From Planctomycetaceae bacterium (GTDB lineage Bacteria; Planctomycetota; Planctomycetia; Pirellulales; Thermoguttaceae), in NCBI GenBank assembly GCA_012719125.1, contig JAAYAY010000352.1:1-64000 (forward strand): a DNA stretch of 64,000 bases. Reading direction: 5' to 3'. Positions within the stretch are counted from its first letter, which is position 1. The number at the start of each line of letters is the position of its first letter. Shown here piece after piece: positions 8,362-18,198 of this stretch. The notes under the pieces are model-generated. The model was not told the DNA's origin. It ran no database searches and saw only the letters and a program-made list of their open reading frames with translations. A program made the translations under genes and the position numbers.

Positions 8362-10536
8362 ATGCCCGACACGATCCGACGACGTGAGTTTCTCAAAAAG
8401 TCTTCTGCCGTCGTCCTGGCCGGTTCTCTTACCTCGGCCAAGACCACCCTCGGGGACGACCGTGCCGGGCAGCAAGGCCTGCTGGCCGGCGCCGCCGAGG
8501 TCGACATCTCTCCCCTGAAGCTGCCGGTGCTGGCGAGCGGCGGGTTCCTGGAACGGACGGGCAACGAACTGCACGACCATCTGTTCGCTCGGGGGCTCGT
8601 CCTCGACGACGGCCAGAAGCGGTTGGCGATGGTCGTCGTCGACACGCTGATGATGCCGCGGGAGATGCTCGACGGGGTCAAGCAGAAGGCGGCCGAATCG
8701 ACGGGAATTCCCGCGGAGAACATTCTCATCTCCGCGACCCATACCCACACGGCCCCTTCCGTCATGGGCGCGTTGGGAACGGGCGTTGACGAAGACTACG
8801 CCGCCTTCCTGCCCGGCAAGCTCGTCGAGTGCATCGAACAGGCCGCCGAGACGCTCGAGCCCGCTCGCGTCGGCTGGGCCTCGGTCATCGACAGCGAAGA
8901 CACGAACTGCCGCGTGTGGTTCCGGCGACCGGACCGGATCGACGAGGATCCCTTCGGCAAACGGACCATTCGTGCCATGATGCACCCGGGCTATCAGAAT
9001 CCGGATTACCTTGGGCCGTGCGGGCCGGAAGATCCCGAGTTGAGCGTGCTGTCGGTCGCCCGCCCCGACGGATCGGTGCTGGCGGTCGTCGCCAACTACT
9101 CGATGCACTACTTCGGCGCCGCCCCGGTTTCGGCCGACTACTTCGGCCGGTTCGCGGCCATGGTGAGCGAGGAGTTGAGCCGGCGAGGCGGCAACAAGCC
9201 CTGCATCGCCATGATGTCGCACGGCACCAGCGGCGATCAGCATTGGATGGATTACTCCCAACCCCGCAAGGCGATCGATCTGGAAACCTACGCCCGGCGC
9301 GTCGCCGATCGGGCCCTCGAAGCAATCGGGAAGGTAGAGTATCGCGACGGGGCCTCCCTCGACGCCGCTCAGACGACGCTCACGCTCCGTCGCCGGCTGC
9401 CGGACGAAGAGCGGAAGGCCTGGGCCGAAACGCTCGTGGCCGCGATGGGCGAGCGGACCAAGCCGGCCAACCGGCCCGAGGTCTATGCCCGGGAGCAGAT
9501 GGTTCTTCTGGCGGAACCGGAACGGCAGGTGCCGGTTCAGGTTCTGCGAATCGGCGACCTCGCGATCACGGCCATTCCGTGCGAAGTCTACGCGATCACC
9601 GGTCTGAAGCTGAAGGCCCAGTCGCCCTTCGCCCACACGATGAACGTCGAACTAGCGGGCGGGGGTGAAGGCTATATCCCGCCACCCGAACTGTTCCCAT
9701 TCGGCGGCTACAATACCTGGCCGGCACGCACGGCCGGGCTGGAGACGACCACCGAGCCCAAAGTTGTCGAGGCACTGCTCGGCATGCTGGAGCAATTGTC
9801 CGGCAAGCCCCGTTCGGCCCTGGCCAAGACAACCGGCCCCTATGTCGAAGCCATTCTGGCCGCTGGGCCGATCGCCCACTGGCCGCTCGACGACATCGCA
9901 GGGTTCGAGGCGGCCAACCCGGCCGGACGCCCCGGCAAATACGAAGCAGGAATCGCCCGCTTTCTCGAAGGTCCCGAGACGCCCGGCTTGTCGCGATCCG
10001 ACGGACCGGCTCGTGCCGCCCACTTCGCCGGTGGACGCGTGGCTGCCGCTTGTCCGCTCGGAGACGACTATTCAGTGGAGATGTGGATCTACAACTGTTT
10101 GCCCAGCGATGCGAGGGCGGTCACGGGCTACTTCTTCTCGCGCGGGCCGGACGGCGTCAAAGGGGCGCCGGGCGACCACCTGGGGATCGGCGGCACCTAT
10201 CGCGACGGCTCCCTGGCCGGAAAACTCATCTTCTTCAACGGCGATCAACGCGACCAGCTCGTCGTGGGCAAGACGGACATTGTTCCGGGCGCATGGCACC
10301 ATATCGTGCTGGTTCGCCAGGGTTCGCGAGTGGCCGTTTATCTGAACGGGCAGACGGCGCCGGAACTCGAAGGCGAGTTGGCGCCCGGTTGCCCGGTCGA
10401 CGAAACGAGCGTGTTTATCGGCGGACGGAGCGACAACCTGTTCAACTTCGAGGGCAAAGTCTGCCAGGTGGCGATCTACGATCGCGCGTTGTCGCCACAG
10501 GACGTGGCGGCGCACCATCGGGCGGCCGTGCGATAG
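8362..10536 (+). CDS. neutral ceramidase-like protein with C-terminal LamG domain
   Basis: About 724 residues. A Tat signal (TIRRREFLKKSSAVVLAG) is followed by a neutral/alkaline ceramidase-type domain (AAEVDISPLKLPVLASG; ISATHTHTAPS; a metal-site-like NYSMHYFGAA; SHGTSGDQHWMDY). A C-terminal concanavalin-like LamG module follows from about residue 515 to the end (GPIAHWPLDD, YSVEMWIYN, WHHIVLVRQGSRVAVYLNG, ALSPQDVAAHH). The ATG at 8362 puts the Tat motif at the N-terminus. The ceramidase fold hydrolyses amide bonds in lipids, but in planctomycetes such genes sit in saccharolytic clusters and the substrate is uncertain. It is followed after 9 nt by the acylase, so the two are probably co-transcribed. 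Confidence 0.85.
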   Translation: MPDTIRRREFLKKSSAVVLAGSLTSAKTTLGDDRAGQQGLLAGAAEVDISPLKLPVLASGGFLERTGNELHDHLFARGLVLDDGQKRLAMVVVDTLMMPREMLDGVKQKAAESTGIPAENILISATHTHTAPSVMGALGTGVDEDYAAFLPGKLVECIEQAAETLEPARVGWASVIDSEDTNCRVWFRRPDRIDEDPFGKRTIRAMMHPGYQNPDYLGPCGPEDPELSVLSVARPDGSVLAVVANYSMHYFGAAPVSADYFGRFAAMVSEELSRRGGNKPCIAMMSHGTSGDQHWMDYSQPRKAIDLETYARRVADRALEAIGKVEYRDGASLDAAQTTLTLRRRLPDEERKAWAETLVAAMGERTKPANRPEVYAREQMVLLAEPERQVPVQVLRIGDLAITAIPCEVYAITGLKLKAQSPFAHTMNVELAGGGEGYIPPPELFPFGGYNTWPARTAGLETTTEPKVVEALLGMLEQLSGKPRSALAKTTGPYVEAILAAGPIAHWPLDDIAGFEAANPAGRPGKYEAGIARFLEGPETPGLSRSDGPARAAHFAGGRVAAACPLGDDYSVEMWIYNCLPSDARAVTGYFFSRGPDGVKGAPGDHLGIGGTYRDGSLAGKLIFFNGDQRDQLVVGKTDIVPGAWHHIVLVRQGSRVAVYLNGQTAPELEGELAPGCPVDETSVFIGGRSDNLFNFEGKVCQVAIYDRALSPQDVAAHHRAAVR

Positions 10537-10545
10537 GAAGAGCCC

Positions 10546-12963
10546 ATGAAGGATCCTGTCCGACTGGCAGTGGTGTGCTGGGGCCTGTGCTCTGCGTTTT
10601 CCCTTACGGCCTGCGGTGAGGAGCTTGGCTCGGTCGAGCTGATCCGGGATCGCTGGGGCGTGCCCCACGTGTTTGCGGAAACCGACGCCGGGGCCATGTA
10701 CGGGTTGGGTTACGCCACGGCCGAGGATCGCGCCTTTCAGATGCATACCATGCTCCGGATCGTCCAGGGGCGTCTAGCGGAAGTGGTGGGCGACGTGCGG
10801 AAAACCGCCCGCCAGGAAGGGGCCGTCTTCAACGATCGGAAGATGCGCACATTCGGCTTCTATCGCAAGGCCAAGGAGGCTGCCGAGCATCTCGACGCCG
10901 ACTCCCGCTCGCTGCTCGAAGCGTATTGCGACGGCGTGAACGCCTACGTCGAGAAGCACCCCGACAAGCTTCATCCCTTGTTTGCCAGGCTCGATTTCAA
11001 GCCCGAACCGTGGACGCCGGCCGACTGCATCGCTTCCTGGTGGCACCTGGCCCAGTTCTTTGCCACCGACGGAACCCGCGACCTGCTTCACTACCACAAC
11101 CTGGTCAGCGGAGAGAGCCGCGATCCGCGGGAGTTGTTGCGGGGCAGGGGAGGGGAGTCCGCAGAGACCACCGAAGACCTGACGCCGCTCGCCCCCGACG
11201 ACGCCGCGTCCGTGGTGCGGCGCGACGATGTGGACGATGCCTGGATCGATAGGACGCACGAGTATCTCCGCCGTCACGGCTACGAAGTTGAGCCGGCCGG
11301 CGGGGCAGGGCAGGGGGGCGCCGAGGGGCCCAAGTTCAGCCACGCCTGGGTCGCCGACGGCAAGACCACCGGCACCGGGGCTGCCACGCTCGTCAGCAAG
11401 CCGCAGACGCCCGTTACGAATCCGTCGCTGTTCTACGAGTTCCACTTGTGCGGCAAGACCTTCAATGTCCGCGGTTGCGGCGTGCCCGGCTCGCCGATCG
11501 TCTTGATCGGGTTCAATCGAAACGTCGCCTGGGGAATGACCGCCCTCGGCGCCGATCAGGCGGACCTGTTTCGGCTGAAAACGGATGACGAACATCCCGA
11601 CGCCTACAAATTCGACGGCCAGTGGTTGCCGGTCAAGACGATCGAAGAAGAAATCAAGGTCAAGGGCGGGCCGGCACAGGTCCTCACCGTGCGAGAGACG
11701 CATTTTGGGCCGATCGTCAATGAGTTCGCTTTCGCCCGTCCCGACGATCCGCCGGTCGTGCTGAAACGAATCCCGACGTGCGAGACAGATCGCGAAACGA
11801 TCCAGGGCGCCCTGGCAATGATGCGGGCAACCAGTGCGCAACAATTCCTGGCGGCCTTGCCCGGCTGGCGCTTTCCGTCGGCCAACGTGGTGTTCGGCGA
11901 CAGCGGGGGCAACATCGGCTATTCGTGCATCGGCGCCCTGCCGCTGCGGTCGCCCGAGGCCTTGGAACAAGGCGGGGCGGCTCACGACGGCTCGGCCTCG
12001 CGGTTCGACTGGCAGGACGTCATCCCCGCCGACCTCGTGCCGCACGTGCTCAACCCGAAACCGGGCTACCTGTTCAGCGGCAACCATCGCCCGATCGAGT
12101 CGTTCTATCCGATTCCGATCGGAATCAGCACCGGCTCGATGGGCGACACGCTCCGTTCGCTGCGGCTGCGGCAGATGTTCACCGACTACGAGAGCCTCAC
12201 TCCGGACGATCTGCTGCGGATGAACCGGGATGCGGTGAATCCCAAGCGGCGGGCGCTCGTGCGCGTGGGGTTTCATCTGCGCGACGTGCTCCAGCGAGAA
12301 CTATCGAAGGACGCTGGGACTGCACTGAGTTACCTCGAGGATTGGTACGAGGACGGGGCCTCGTCGGAGTTGACGCATCCCGGTGCGGCCCTGGCCATGC
12401 AATTGAACACCATGTTCCGCTTCGTCAACACGCCGCTGACCTTCAAGTACGGTGGCGGCGAGTCGGGGAGTTCGCGACTGGTGAAGGACTGGGAAGCCCG
12501 GCTGGCTGTCGATCCGAAGGCCGAATTCTCGGCCCTCGAGCAGCAGTACGTCGACGGGGTGCTGGCGGGTGCCCTGAACCGTTGCATCGACCAGTACGGT
12601 TATGAGCCGCTGGCCTGGCTCGACCAGGCACGCGATGAGGTCGTCGCCCGCCGGCTCGGCGCCTTCGCCGGCCTCGACGGTTTCCCGTCGGTCGATTCCG
12701 CGTATGATATTCCCATGCCCCCGCTGCCGTGTACGGACGGGGCCACGATCTCGTCGCAGGCCGCCGAGGCCTATGTCCAGTGGGTCCCGCTCCACGACGT
12801 GGACCAGGCGCAATCGATCTTACCGCCAGGCCAATCGGAACTGCCCGAGAGTACCTCGCGGTTGGTAAACGTCGAGTTGTGGAGTACCGGCAAACTCCAT
12901 CCGGCCCCGCTTTCGCGCCGGGCGGTTGAGCAGATCGCGGAAACGCATAGGACGCTCAAATAG
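10546..12963 (+). CDS. penicillin acylase family (Ntn-hydrolase) lipoprotein
   Basis: An 805-residue precursor of the penicillin amidase family. The N-terminal segment ends in a lipobox-like LTAC. The alpha chain starts with VELIRDRWGVPHVFAETDAG. The predicted autocatalytic cleavage exposes Ser265 (FSHAWVADGKTTGTG), the N-terminal nucleophile of the beta chain, and the beta chain shows the RGCGVPGSPIVLIGFNRNVA region typical of the family. It would cleave acyl-amide bonds. Two GGGCAGGG-containing stretches (near 11142 and 11303) fall in the linker before Ser265 and encode Gly/Gln-rich residues (GGAGQGG) that look dispensable. Confidence 0.9.
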   Translation: MKDPVRLAVVCWGLCSAFSLTACGEELGSVELIRDRWGVPHVFAETDAGAMYGLGYATAEDRAFQMHTMLRIVQGRLAEVVGDVRKTARQEGAVFNDRKMRTFGFYRKAKEAAEHLDADSRSLLEAYCDGVNAYVEKHPDKLHPLFARLDFKPEPWTPADCIASWWHLAQFFATDGTRDLLHYHNLVSGESRDPRELLRGRGGESAETTEDLTPLAPDDAASVVRRDDVDDAWIDRTHEYLRRHGYEVEPAGGAGQGGAEGPKFSHAWVADGKTTGTGAATLVSKPQTPVTNPSLFYEFHLCGKTFNVRGCGVPGSPIVLIGFNRNVAWGMTALGADQADLFRLKTDDEHPDAYKFDGQWLPVKTIEEEIKVKGGPAQVLTVRETHFGPIVNEFAFARPDDPPVVLKRIPTCETDRETIQGALAMMRATSAQQFLAALPGWRFPSANVVFGDSGGNIGYSCIGALPLRSPEALEQGGAAHDGSASRFDWQDVIPADLVPHVLNPKPGYLFSGNHRPIESFYPIPIGISTGSMGDTLRSLRLRQMFTDYESLTPDDLLRMNRDAVNPKRRALVRVGFHLRDVLQRELSKDAGTALSYLEDWYEDGASSELTHPGAALAMQLNTMFRFVNTPLTFKYGGGESGSSRLVKDWEARLAVDPKAEFSALEQQYVDGVLAGALNRCIDQYGYEPLAWLDQARDEVVARRLGAFAGLDGFPSVDSAYDIPMPPLPCTDGATISSQAAEAYVQWVPLHDVDQAQSILPPGQSELPESTSRLVNVELWSTGKLHPAPLSRRAVEQIAETHRTLK
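11302..11318 (+). promoter_or_regulatory. KOPS-like tandem GGGCAGGG
   Basis: GGGGCAGGGCAGGGGGG contains two overlapping copies of GGGCAGGG, the core of E. coli KOPS (GGGNAGGG). A single copy lies at 11142. Polarity is rightward, like most copies left of 49 kb. Confidence 0.5.
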
Positions 12964-12966
12964 TCG

Positions 12967-13047
12967 TTGTTCGCTCCGCGAACAAACGAAGTGGCCCGTT
13001 TGCGGAGCAAACAGCAACTGTCGCGACTTGTTCGCAGAGCGAACAAC
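12967..13047. repeat. array of three short hairpins
   Basis: Three small palindromes sit between the acylase and sulfatase genes: TTGTTCGC-TCC-GCGAACAA, GTTTGC-GGA-GCAAAC and TTGTTCGC-AGA-GCGAACAA. They share the stem theme and have three-base loops. Confidence 0.65.
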
Positions 13048-13070
13048 AACACTGAACCGAGACCACCGAA

Positions 13071-14768
13071 ATGAACTGCCCCTGCAGCATCTACGCCTTC
13101 GTTCTCCTTGCTCTTCTTCCTGGTCTCTCCCAAGCGAAGGAGCAGTCGCGACCCAACATTGTCCTGGTCATGACCGACGACCAGGGCTATGGCGATCTGG
13201 GGATTCGCGGCAATCCGCACCTTAAGACGCCGAACCTGGACCGCTTCGCACGGGAAGGCGTCCAGTTGGAGCGATTCTACTGCTCGCCGGTCTGTGCCCC
13301 GACGCGAGCCAGCCTGATGACGGGGCGGTACTACTATCGCTCGGGCGTGATCCACACTTCCCGAGGCGGCGCCAAGATGCACGGCGACGAGGTCACCATC
13401 GCCGAACGGCTCAAACTGGCCGGCTACGCCACGGGCATCTTCGGCAAGTGGCACTTGGGCGACACCTACCCGATGCGGCCCGTCGACCAGGGCTTTGACG
13501 AGGCCCTCTGGCACAAGTCGGGCGGAATCGGCCAGGCGCCGGACGCCCCCAACAGCTACTTCAACCCGCAGCTTTGGCGCGGCGACCGGAAAGTAGCGGG
13601 CGACGGGTACTGCACGGACGTCTTCTTTGATGCCGCCCTGGAGTTCATCGGCCGGCATCAGAAGGAACCGTTCTTCGCCTACCTGCCGGCCAACGCACCG
13701 CACACGCCGCTGGAGGTTGCGGACGAGTACGCAGAACCCTACCGCAAGCTTGGTCTGAACGACACGACCGCCCGGGTGTACGGTATGATCGCCAACATCG
13801 ACGAGAATTTTGGGCGGCTGCTGAGCGAGTTGGAGCGAACCGGGTTGCGCGAGAATACTCTGGTCCTGTTCTTCGGCGATAACGGCCCGCAGCAGGAACG
13901 GTTCAACGCCGGCCTCCGCGGCCGCAAGTCGTCGACGTACGAGGGCGGAATTCGCGTCGGTGCGTTTCTCCAATGGCCGGCCCGGTGGCCGAAGGCAAAA
14001 CAGATCGATACAATCGCCGCCCATATCGATATCGCCCCGACCCTGCTGGCGGCCGCCCGCGTGGAGTCCCCCGCGGGACCCGTGTTCGACGGCCTCAACC
14101 TGTTACCCTTGCTCGACGGCGCGACCTCCACGTGGCCCGAGCGAATGCTCTTCTTCCAGTGTCACCGGGGACTCGCGCCCAAGCCATTCCAGAACTGCGC
14201 CGTCGTCACCAATCGCTACAAGCTGGTCGGTTTCCCGGGCACGTTCAATCGGGAAGATCTCGATCCATCGGGCGAGCCGATCCTCGAACTCTACGACGTT
14301 CCGGCCGATCGGGCCGAATCGAACGATCTGTCTGCCGAGCGTCCGGAAGTGGTCGTCAGTCTTCGCGACGCCTACGTGCAATGGTACGACGACGTTCGCG
14401 CGACGCGGCAGTTCAAACCCGGCGTGATCCACATCGGCAACCGGGCGGAGAACCCCGTGCGGCTGTGCCGCTACCAGGACGCCAATTACATGGACGGCGT
14501 GCCGCGCGGCTGGACGGTCCAAGTGGAGCAGGGGGGCAAATACCGGCTCACCATCGACCGCGGATCGCTGGAAGGGCAGGGGAGTCTCCACGTCGTCTGG
14601 CAAGGCGAAGAGACCGTGGTATCGCTCGGGCAAGGGGAAAGTTCGGCAATGATAGGGTTGACAGCAGGCGACGGTGTGATCGATATTTGGTTCGTGCCCG
14701 ACGGCGCCGAGCGGGCCGTCCTATCCGAAAACAACACGGCCGGGGACGTTGATTTGGAGCGAATGTGA
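13071..14768 (+). CDS. sulfatase (formylglycine-dependent)
   Basis: A 565-residue type I sulfatase with an N-terminal signal peptide (about residues 1-22). The metal-binding NIVLVMTDDQGYGD comes first, then the sulfatase signature CSPVCAPTRASLMTGRY. Cys75 is the residue converted to formylglycine. Further family blocks are IFGKWHLGD and LVLFFGDNGPQQ. The last ~100 residues form an additional beta-rich segment beyond the usual catalytic domain. It hydrolyses sulfate esters, probably on a polysaccharide, in the periplasm. It lies between the acylase and an aldolase gene. Confidence 0.93.
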   Translation: MNCPCSIYAFVLLALLPGLSQAKEQSRPNIVLVMTDDQGYGDLGIRGNPHLKTPNLDRFAREGVQLERFYCSPVCAPTRASLMTGRYYYRSGVIHTSRGGAKMHGDEVTIAERLKLAGYATGIFGKWHLGDTYPMRPVDQGFDEALWHKSGGIGQAPDAPNSYFNPQLWRGDRKVAGDGYCTDVFFDAALEFIGRHQKEPFFAYLPANAPHTPLEVADEYAEPYRKLGLNDTTARVYGMIANIDENFGRLLSELERTGLRENTLVLFFGDNGPQQERFNAGLRGRKSSTYEGGIRVGAFLQWPARWPKAKQIDTIAAHIDIAPTLLAAARVESPAGPVFDGLNLLPLLDGATSTWPERMLFFQCHRGLAPKPFQNCAVVTNRYKLVGFPGTFNREDLDPSGEPILELYDVPADRAESNDLSAERPEVVVSLRDAYVQWYDDVRATRQFKPGVIHIGNRAENPVRLCRYQDANYMDGVPRGWTVQVEQGGKYRLTIDRGSLEGQGSLHVVWQGEETVVSLGQGESSAMIGLTAGDGVIDIWFVPDGAERAVLSENNTAGDVDLERM

Positions 14769-14789
14769 ATCGCCTTACGGGATTCCCGG

Positions 14790-14862
14790 AAAAAGGTGAC
14801 AGCCACCTTTTGTGCGAAGCACCCGAAGGGCCGTTCCGGCAAAAGGTGGCTGTCACCTTTTT
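14790..14862. repeat. 22-bp hairpin with conserved GCACCCGAAGGGCCGT loop
   Basis: AAAAAGGTGACAGCCACC plus TTTT (14790-14811) pairs perfectly with 14841-14862. The 29-nt loop contains GCACCCGAAGGGCCGT, also found in the hairpins at 52656 and 52771 whose stems have a different sequence. The T-run could also terminate sulfatase transcription. Confidence 0.85.
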
Positions 14863-14882
14863 CTGCAGAAAGCGAGACGATC

Positions 14883-15944
14883 ATGAGTCTTCCCGACAAC
14901 GTACGACAAGTCCTCAATCGTGGCGTGGTCATTCCGGCCAGTCCGCTGGCGCTCGACGAGCAGCGGCAGTTCGACGAGCGGTATCAGCGGGCGGTGTGGC
15001 GCTATTACGGGGCGGCCGGGGCAGGGGGGATCGCGGTGGGCGTGCATACGACCCAATTCGCCATTCGCGACCCTAAGATCGGCCTCTACCGGCCGCTGCT
15101 GGCGCTGGCCAAGGAAGTGTTCGACGAACTGGACCAGGCACGTTCCGAACCGATGATCCGCGTGGCGGGGATCTGCGGGCGGACCGACGAAGCCGTGGCC
15201 GAGGCAAGCTATGCGGCCGAGCAGGGCTTTCACACGGGACTACTGAACCTCAGCGCCATGCGCCAGGCCGACGACATCCAACTTGCCGAGCACTGCCGCG
15301 AGGTGAGCAAAGTCTTGCCCGTCTTCGGGTTCTACCTGCAGGCAAGCGTGGGAGGGCGCCCGCTGCCGTATTCGTTCTGGCGGCGGTTTGCCGAGGTCGA
15401 GAACGTGGCGGCCGTCAAGATCGCCGCCTTCAATCGCTACCAGACCATCGACGTGGTCCGGGCCCTGGCCGAGGCGGGCCGCAACGACGTGGCCCTCTAC
15501 ACGGGCAATGACGACAACATCCTGATGGATCTAGTCACGCCGTTCCGCTTCATGGCCGGCGGCAAACCGGTCGAGCGCCGGTTCGTGGGCGGGCTGCTGG
15601 GCCATTGGGCCGTCTGGACCCAATCGGCGGTCGACCTGCTGGCGCGGTGTCACCTGGCCGTGGCCGACGGTGGCGCCGTTTCGCCCGACCTGCTGGCCGC
15701 CAACGTCGCCGTCACCGACATGAACGCGGCCCTCTTCGACGTGGCCAACCAGTTCGCCGGCTGTATCCCGGGCGTCCACGAGATCCTCCGCCGGCAAGGA
15801 CTCCTGCCCGGCACCTGGTGCCTCAACCCTGAAGAGAACCTCAGCCCCGGCCAGAGTGAAGAACTCGACCGCGTCTCGCGGGCCTATCCGGACCTGGTCG
15901 ATGACGAGTTTGTGGCCGAGAACCTTACCGAGTGGTTGGCGTAG
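14883..15944 (+). CDS. dihydrodipicolinate synthase family aldolase
   Basis: A 353-residue DapA/NAL-like TIM barrel without an export signal. The start is the ATG at 14883; the upstream in-frame extension runs through the hairpin repeat and is not coding. The barrel begins with VVIPASPLALDEQRQFD. The probable Schiff-base Lys is K179 (VAAVKIAAFN). It is likely a cytosolic 2-keto acid aldolase or lyase for a sugar acid freed by the neighbouring secreted enzymes. The exact substrate is unknown. Confidence 0.87.
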   Translation: MSLPDNVRQVLNRGVVIPASPLALDEQRQFDERYQRAVWRYYGAAGAGGIAVGVHTTQFAIRDPKIGLYRPLLALAKEVFDELDQARSEPMIRVAGICGRTDEAVAEASYAAEQGFHTGLLNLSAMRQADDIQLAEHCREVSKVLPVFGFYLQASVGGRPLPYSFWRRFAEVENVAAVKIAAFNRYQTIDVVRALAEAGRNDVALYTGNDDNILMDLVTPFRFMAGGKPVERRFVGGLLGHWAVWTQSAVDLLARCHLAVADGGAVSPDLLAANVAVTDMNAALFDVANQFAGCIPGVHEILRRQGLLPGTWCLNPEENLSPGQSEELDRVSRAYPDLVDDEFVAENLTEWLA

Positions 15945-15945
15945 C

Positions 15946-16028
15946 CGCAGTGGGTCGCTCCTGCCGGGTGCGACTTGAATCGCCAGAACCGTCCCCATTT
16001 CAGAGAGTGACAGCCGGCAGGAGTCACC
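15946..16028. repeat. 83-bp dispersed inverted repeat, copy 1
   Basis: Begins CGCAGTGGGTCGCTCCTGCC and ends GCAGGAGTCACC, and the two ends are near-complementary. A second copy of equal length lies at 22360-22442. Confidence 0.8.
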
Positions 16029-16059
16029 CACTACGAGCAGCACACGAGCCATACCAGCC

Positions 16060-18141
16060 ATGAACACCACCATGCGACTCCTGGTCCTATTTGCTGTTTT
16101 CACTGCCACGGCCGCCATATCTTTTGGCGACGAAAAGCCCCTGTACCAGTTCAACCGCACGCCCCTCCTGCAGAAGCCCTATGCCGAGTTGCCGCTTGGG
16201 ACGATTGAGCCTCAAGGTTGGCTGCGCGACGAACTGGAGCGGATGGCTGCCGGCATGACCGGGCATCTCGACGAGTGGTACCCGGAAGTCTGCGGGCCGC
16301 GCAACGCCTGGCTGGGCGGCGACGGCGATACCTGGGAACGAGGCCCCTACTGGATCGACGGACTCTATCCGCTCGCGCGAATTCTGGACAACGAGCCGCT
16401 TCAGAAGAAGGCCCAGGCCTGGATCGAGTGGACGCTGGCCAACCAGCGGGAGGACGGCTACATCGGCCCCGTGGAACTCAAGAAGGAAGACCGTACGCAG
16501 CCGCCGCCCCAGGGCGCCCAAATCCACAAGCCCGACGACTGGTGGCCGCGGATGGTCATGCTCAAGATCCTCCAGCAGCACTATAGCGCCACCGGCGATC
16601 CGCGGGTGGTCGAATGTCTCAAAAAGTACTTTCGCTATCAACTGAAGAAGCTGCCCGAGGAGCCATTGGCGGCACCTCCGGGCGGCAAGGGCGGTTCCTG
16701 GTGGGCGGCCCAGCGGGGCGGCGACAACCTGATGGTCGTCCTCTGGTTCTACAACCTGACCGGCGAGCCGTGGCTGCTCGATCTGGCGAACCTGATTCAT
16801 CAGCAGACGGTGCCCGTGACGGATTGGTTCCTCACCGGCGACATCACCCGCCACCGCATGGACCAGGGCGAGTCGCTCCACTGTGTGAACCTGGCCCAGA
16901 TGACGAAGACGCCGATCATCCGCTATCAGCAGGACCAGGACTCGCGGCACCTCGACGCCGTCCGCAAGATGTTTGCCGACGTGCGGGCATTCCACGGCCA
17001 GCCCCACGGGCTCTACGGCGGCGACGAGGGATTGCACGGCGATTGGCCCGATCGCGGGAGCGAACTGTGCTCGGCCGTCGAGATGATGTTCTCGCTCGAA
17101 AAGATGCTGGAAATCACCGGCAACGCCGAGTTTGCCGACCGCCTGGAGCGAGTGGCCTTCAACGCCCTGCCCACCCAGTGCCTCGACAATCACCGCGGCC
17201 GGCAGTATTTCCAGCAAACCAACCAGGTCCAGTGCACCATCGGCAGCCACGACTTCTTCAACGACGAAGAAGACCGGCTCGTTTACGGCCTGCTTCAAGG
17301 CTATCCGTGCTGCACCTGCAATCTGCACCAGGGCTGGCCGAAGTTCACCCAGCACCTGTGGATGTCCAGCGCCGATCGCGGTCTGGCCGCCCTGGCCTAT
17401 GCGCCCAGCCGGGTGACGGCCAAGGTGGCCGGCGGGGCCGAAGTGACGATCACCGAAGAAACGGGTTACCCCTTCTTTGAAACGGTCTCGTTCACCGTCG
17501 AGACGCCGAAGACGGTGGAGTTTCCGCTCCACCTCCGCATCCCCGGCTGGTGCGAAAAGGCGTCGCTCAAGATCAACGGCAAGCCGCAACCGGGCGAACT
17601 CAAGCAGGGCTCGATTCATGTCGTCCGGCGCGAGTGGAAGTCGGGAGACCGGGTGGAGTTGACGCTGCCCATGCCGCTCGTCGCCTCGACCTGGTATCAC
17701 CGCAGTAAGGCAATCGAGCGTGGCCCGCTGCTGTTTGCCCTGGACATCCAGGAGGATTGGAAGGAAGTGCCGGGCGAACGTCCCGAGGGCGTGCCGGCCG
17801 AGGCGATGCACCGCGGCCATTTCGAGTGCCGCCCGGCGTCGCCCTGGAACTACGCGATCTCCCAGGCCGCCACGTCGGCCCCGTCCGAGCATTTCCGCCT
17901 CCAGCAGGCCGACGCGGTTCCCTTGAATCCCTGGACCCGCGAGTCGGCGCCCGTCTGGTTGCAGGGCAGGGGAGTGCGGTTGCCCTATTGGACCCTGGTC
18001 CGCAACTCGGCCGACAATCCGCCCCTGAGTCCCGTCGCCATGCCGCCCGACGCCCGGCCGGAAGCAATTCGCCTGATCCCCTACGGGGCGACGACGGTGC
18101 GGATCACGGAGTTTCCGTGGGTGAAGGGGGCGGGGTGGTGA
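16060..18141 (+). CDS. GH127-like beta-L-arabinofuranosidase domain protein
   Basis: A 693-residue secreted enzyme (signal peptide about 1-25) of the DUF1680/GH127 family. The zinc-site residues known from HypBA1 are all present: Glu335 and Cys337 in GSELCSAVEMM, and Cys417/Cys418 in GYPCCTCNLHQGW. An (alpha/alpha)6 barrel is followed by beta-sandwich segments with HLRIPGWCEKASLKINGK. It would release L-arabinofuranose or a related furanose from glycans outside the cytoplasm. It sits with the sulfatase and aldolase on one strand, which supports a polysaccharide-use locus. Confidence 0.9.
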   Translation: MNTTMRLLVLFAVFTATAAISFGDEKPLYQFNRTPLLQKPYAELPLGTIEPQGWLRDELERMAAGMTGHLDEWYPEVCGPRNAWLGGDGDTWERGPYWIDGLYPLARILDNEPLQKKAQAWIEWTLANQREDGYIGPVELKKEDRTQPPPQGAQIHKPDDWWPRMVMLKILQQHYSATGDPRVVECLKKYFRYQLKKLPEEPLAAPPGGKGGSWWAAQRGGDNLMVVLWFYNLTGEPWLLDLANLIHQQTVPVTDWFLTGDITRHRMDQGESLHCVNLAQMTKTPIIRYQQDQDSRHLDAVRKMFADVRAFHGQPHGLYGGDEGLHGDWPDRGSELCSAVEMMFSLEKMLEITGNAEFADRLERVAFNALPTQCLDNHRGRQYFQQTNQVQCTIGSHDFFNDEEDRLVYGLLQGYPCCTCNLHQGWPKFTQHLWMSSADRGLAALAYAPSRVTAKVAGGAEVTITEETGYPFFETVSFTVETPKTVEFPLHLRIPGWCEKASLKINGKPQPGELKQGSIHVVRREWKSGDRVELTLPMPLVASTWYHRSKAIERGPLLFALDIQEDWKEVPGERPEGVPAEAMHRGHFECRPASPWNYAISQAATSAPSEHFRLQQADAVPLNPWTRESAPVWLQGRGVRLPYWTLVRNSADNPPLSPVAMPPDARPEAIRLIPYGATTVRITEFPWVKGAGW

Positions 18142-18198
18142 GGGCGATGGACATAACACTCTAACCGCAATGTCGTTCAACGTGCTGGCGAGGTAGCA

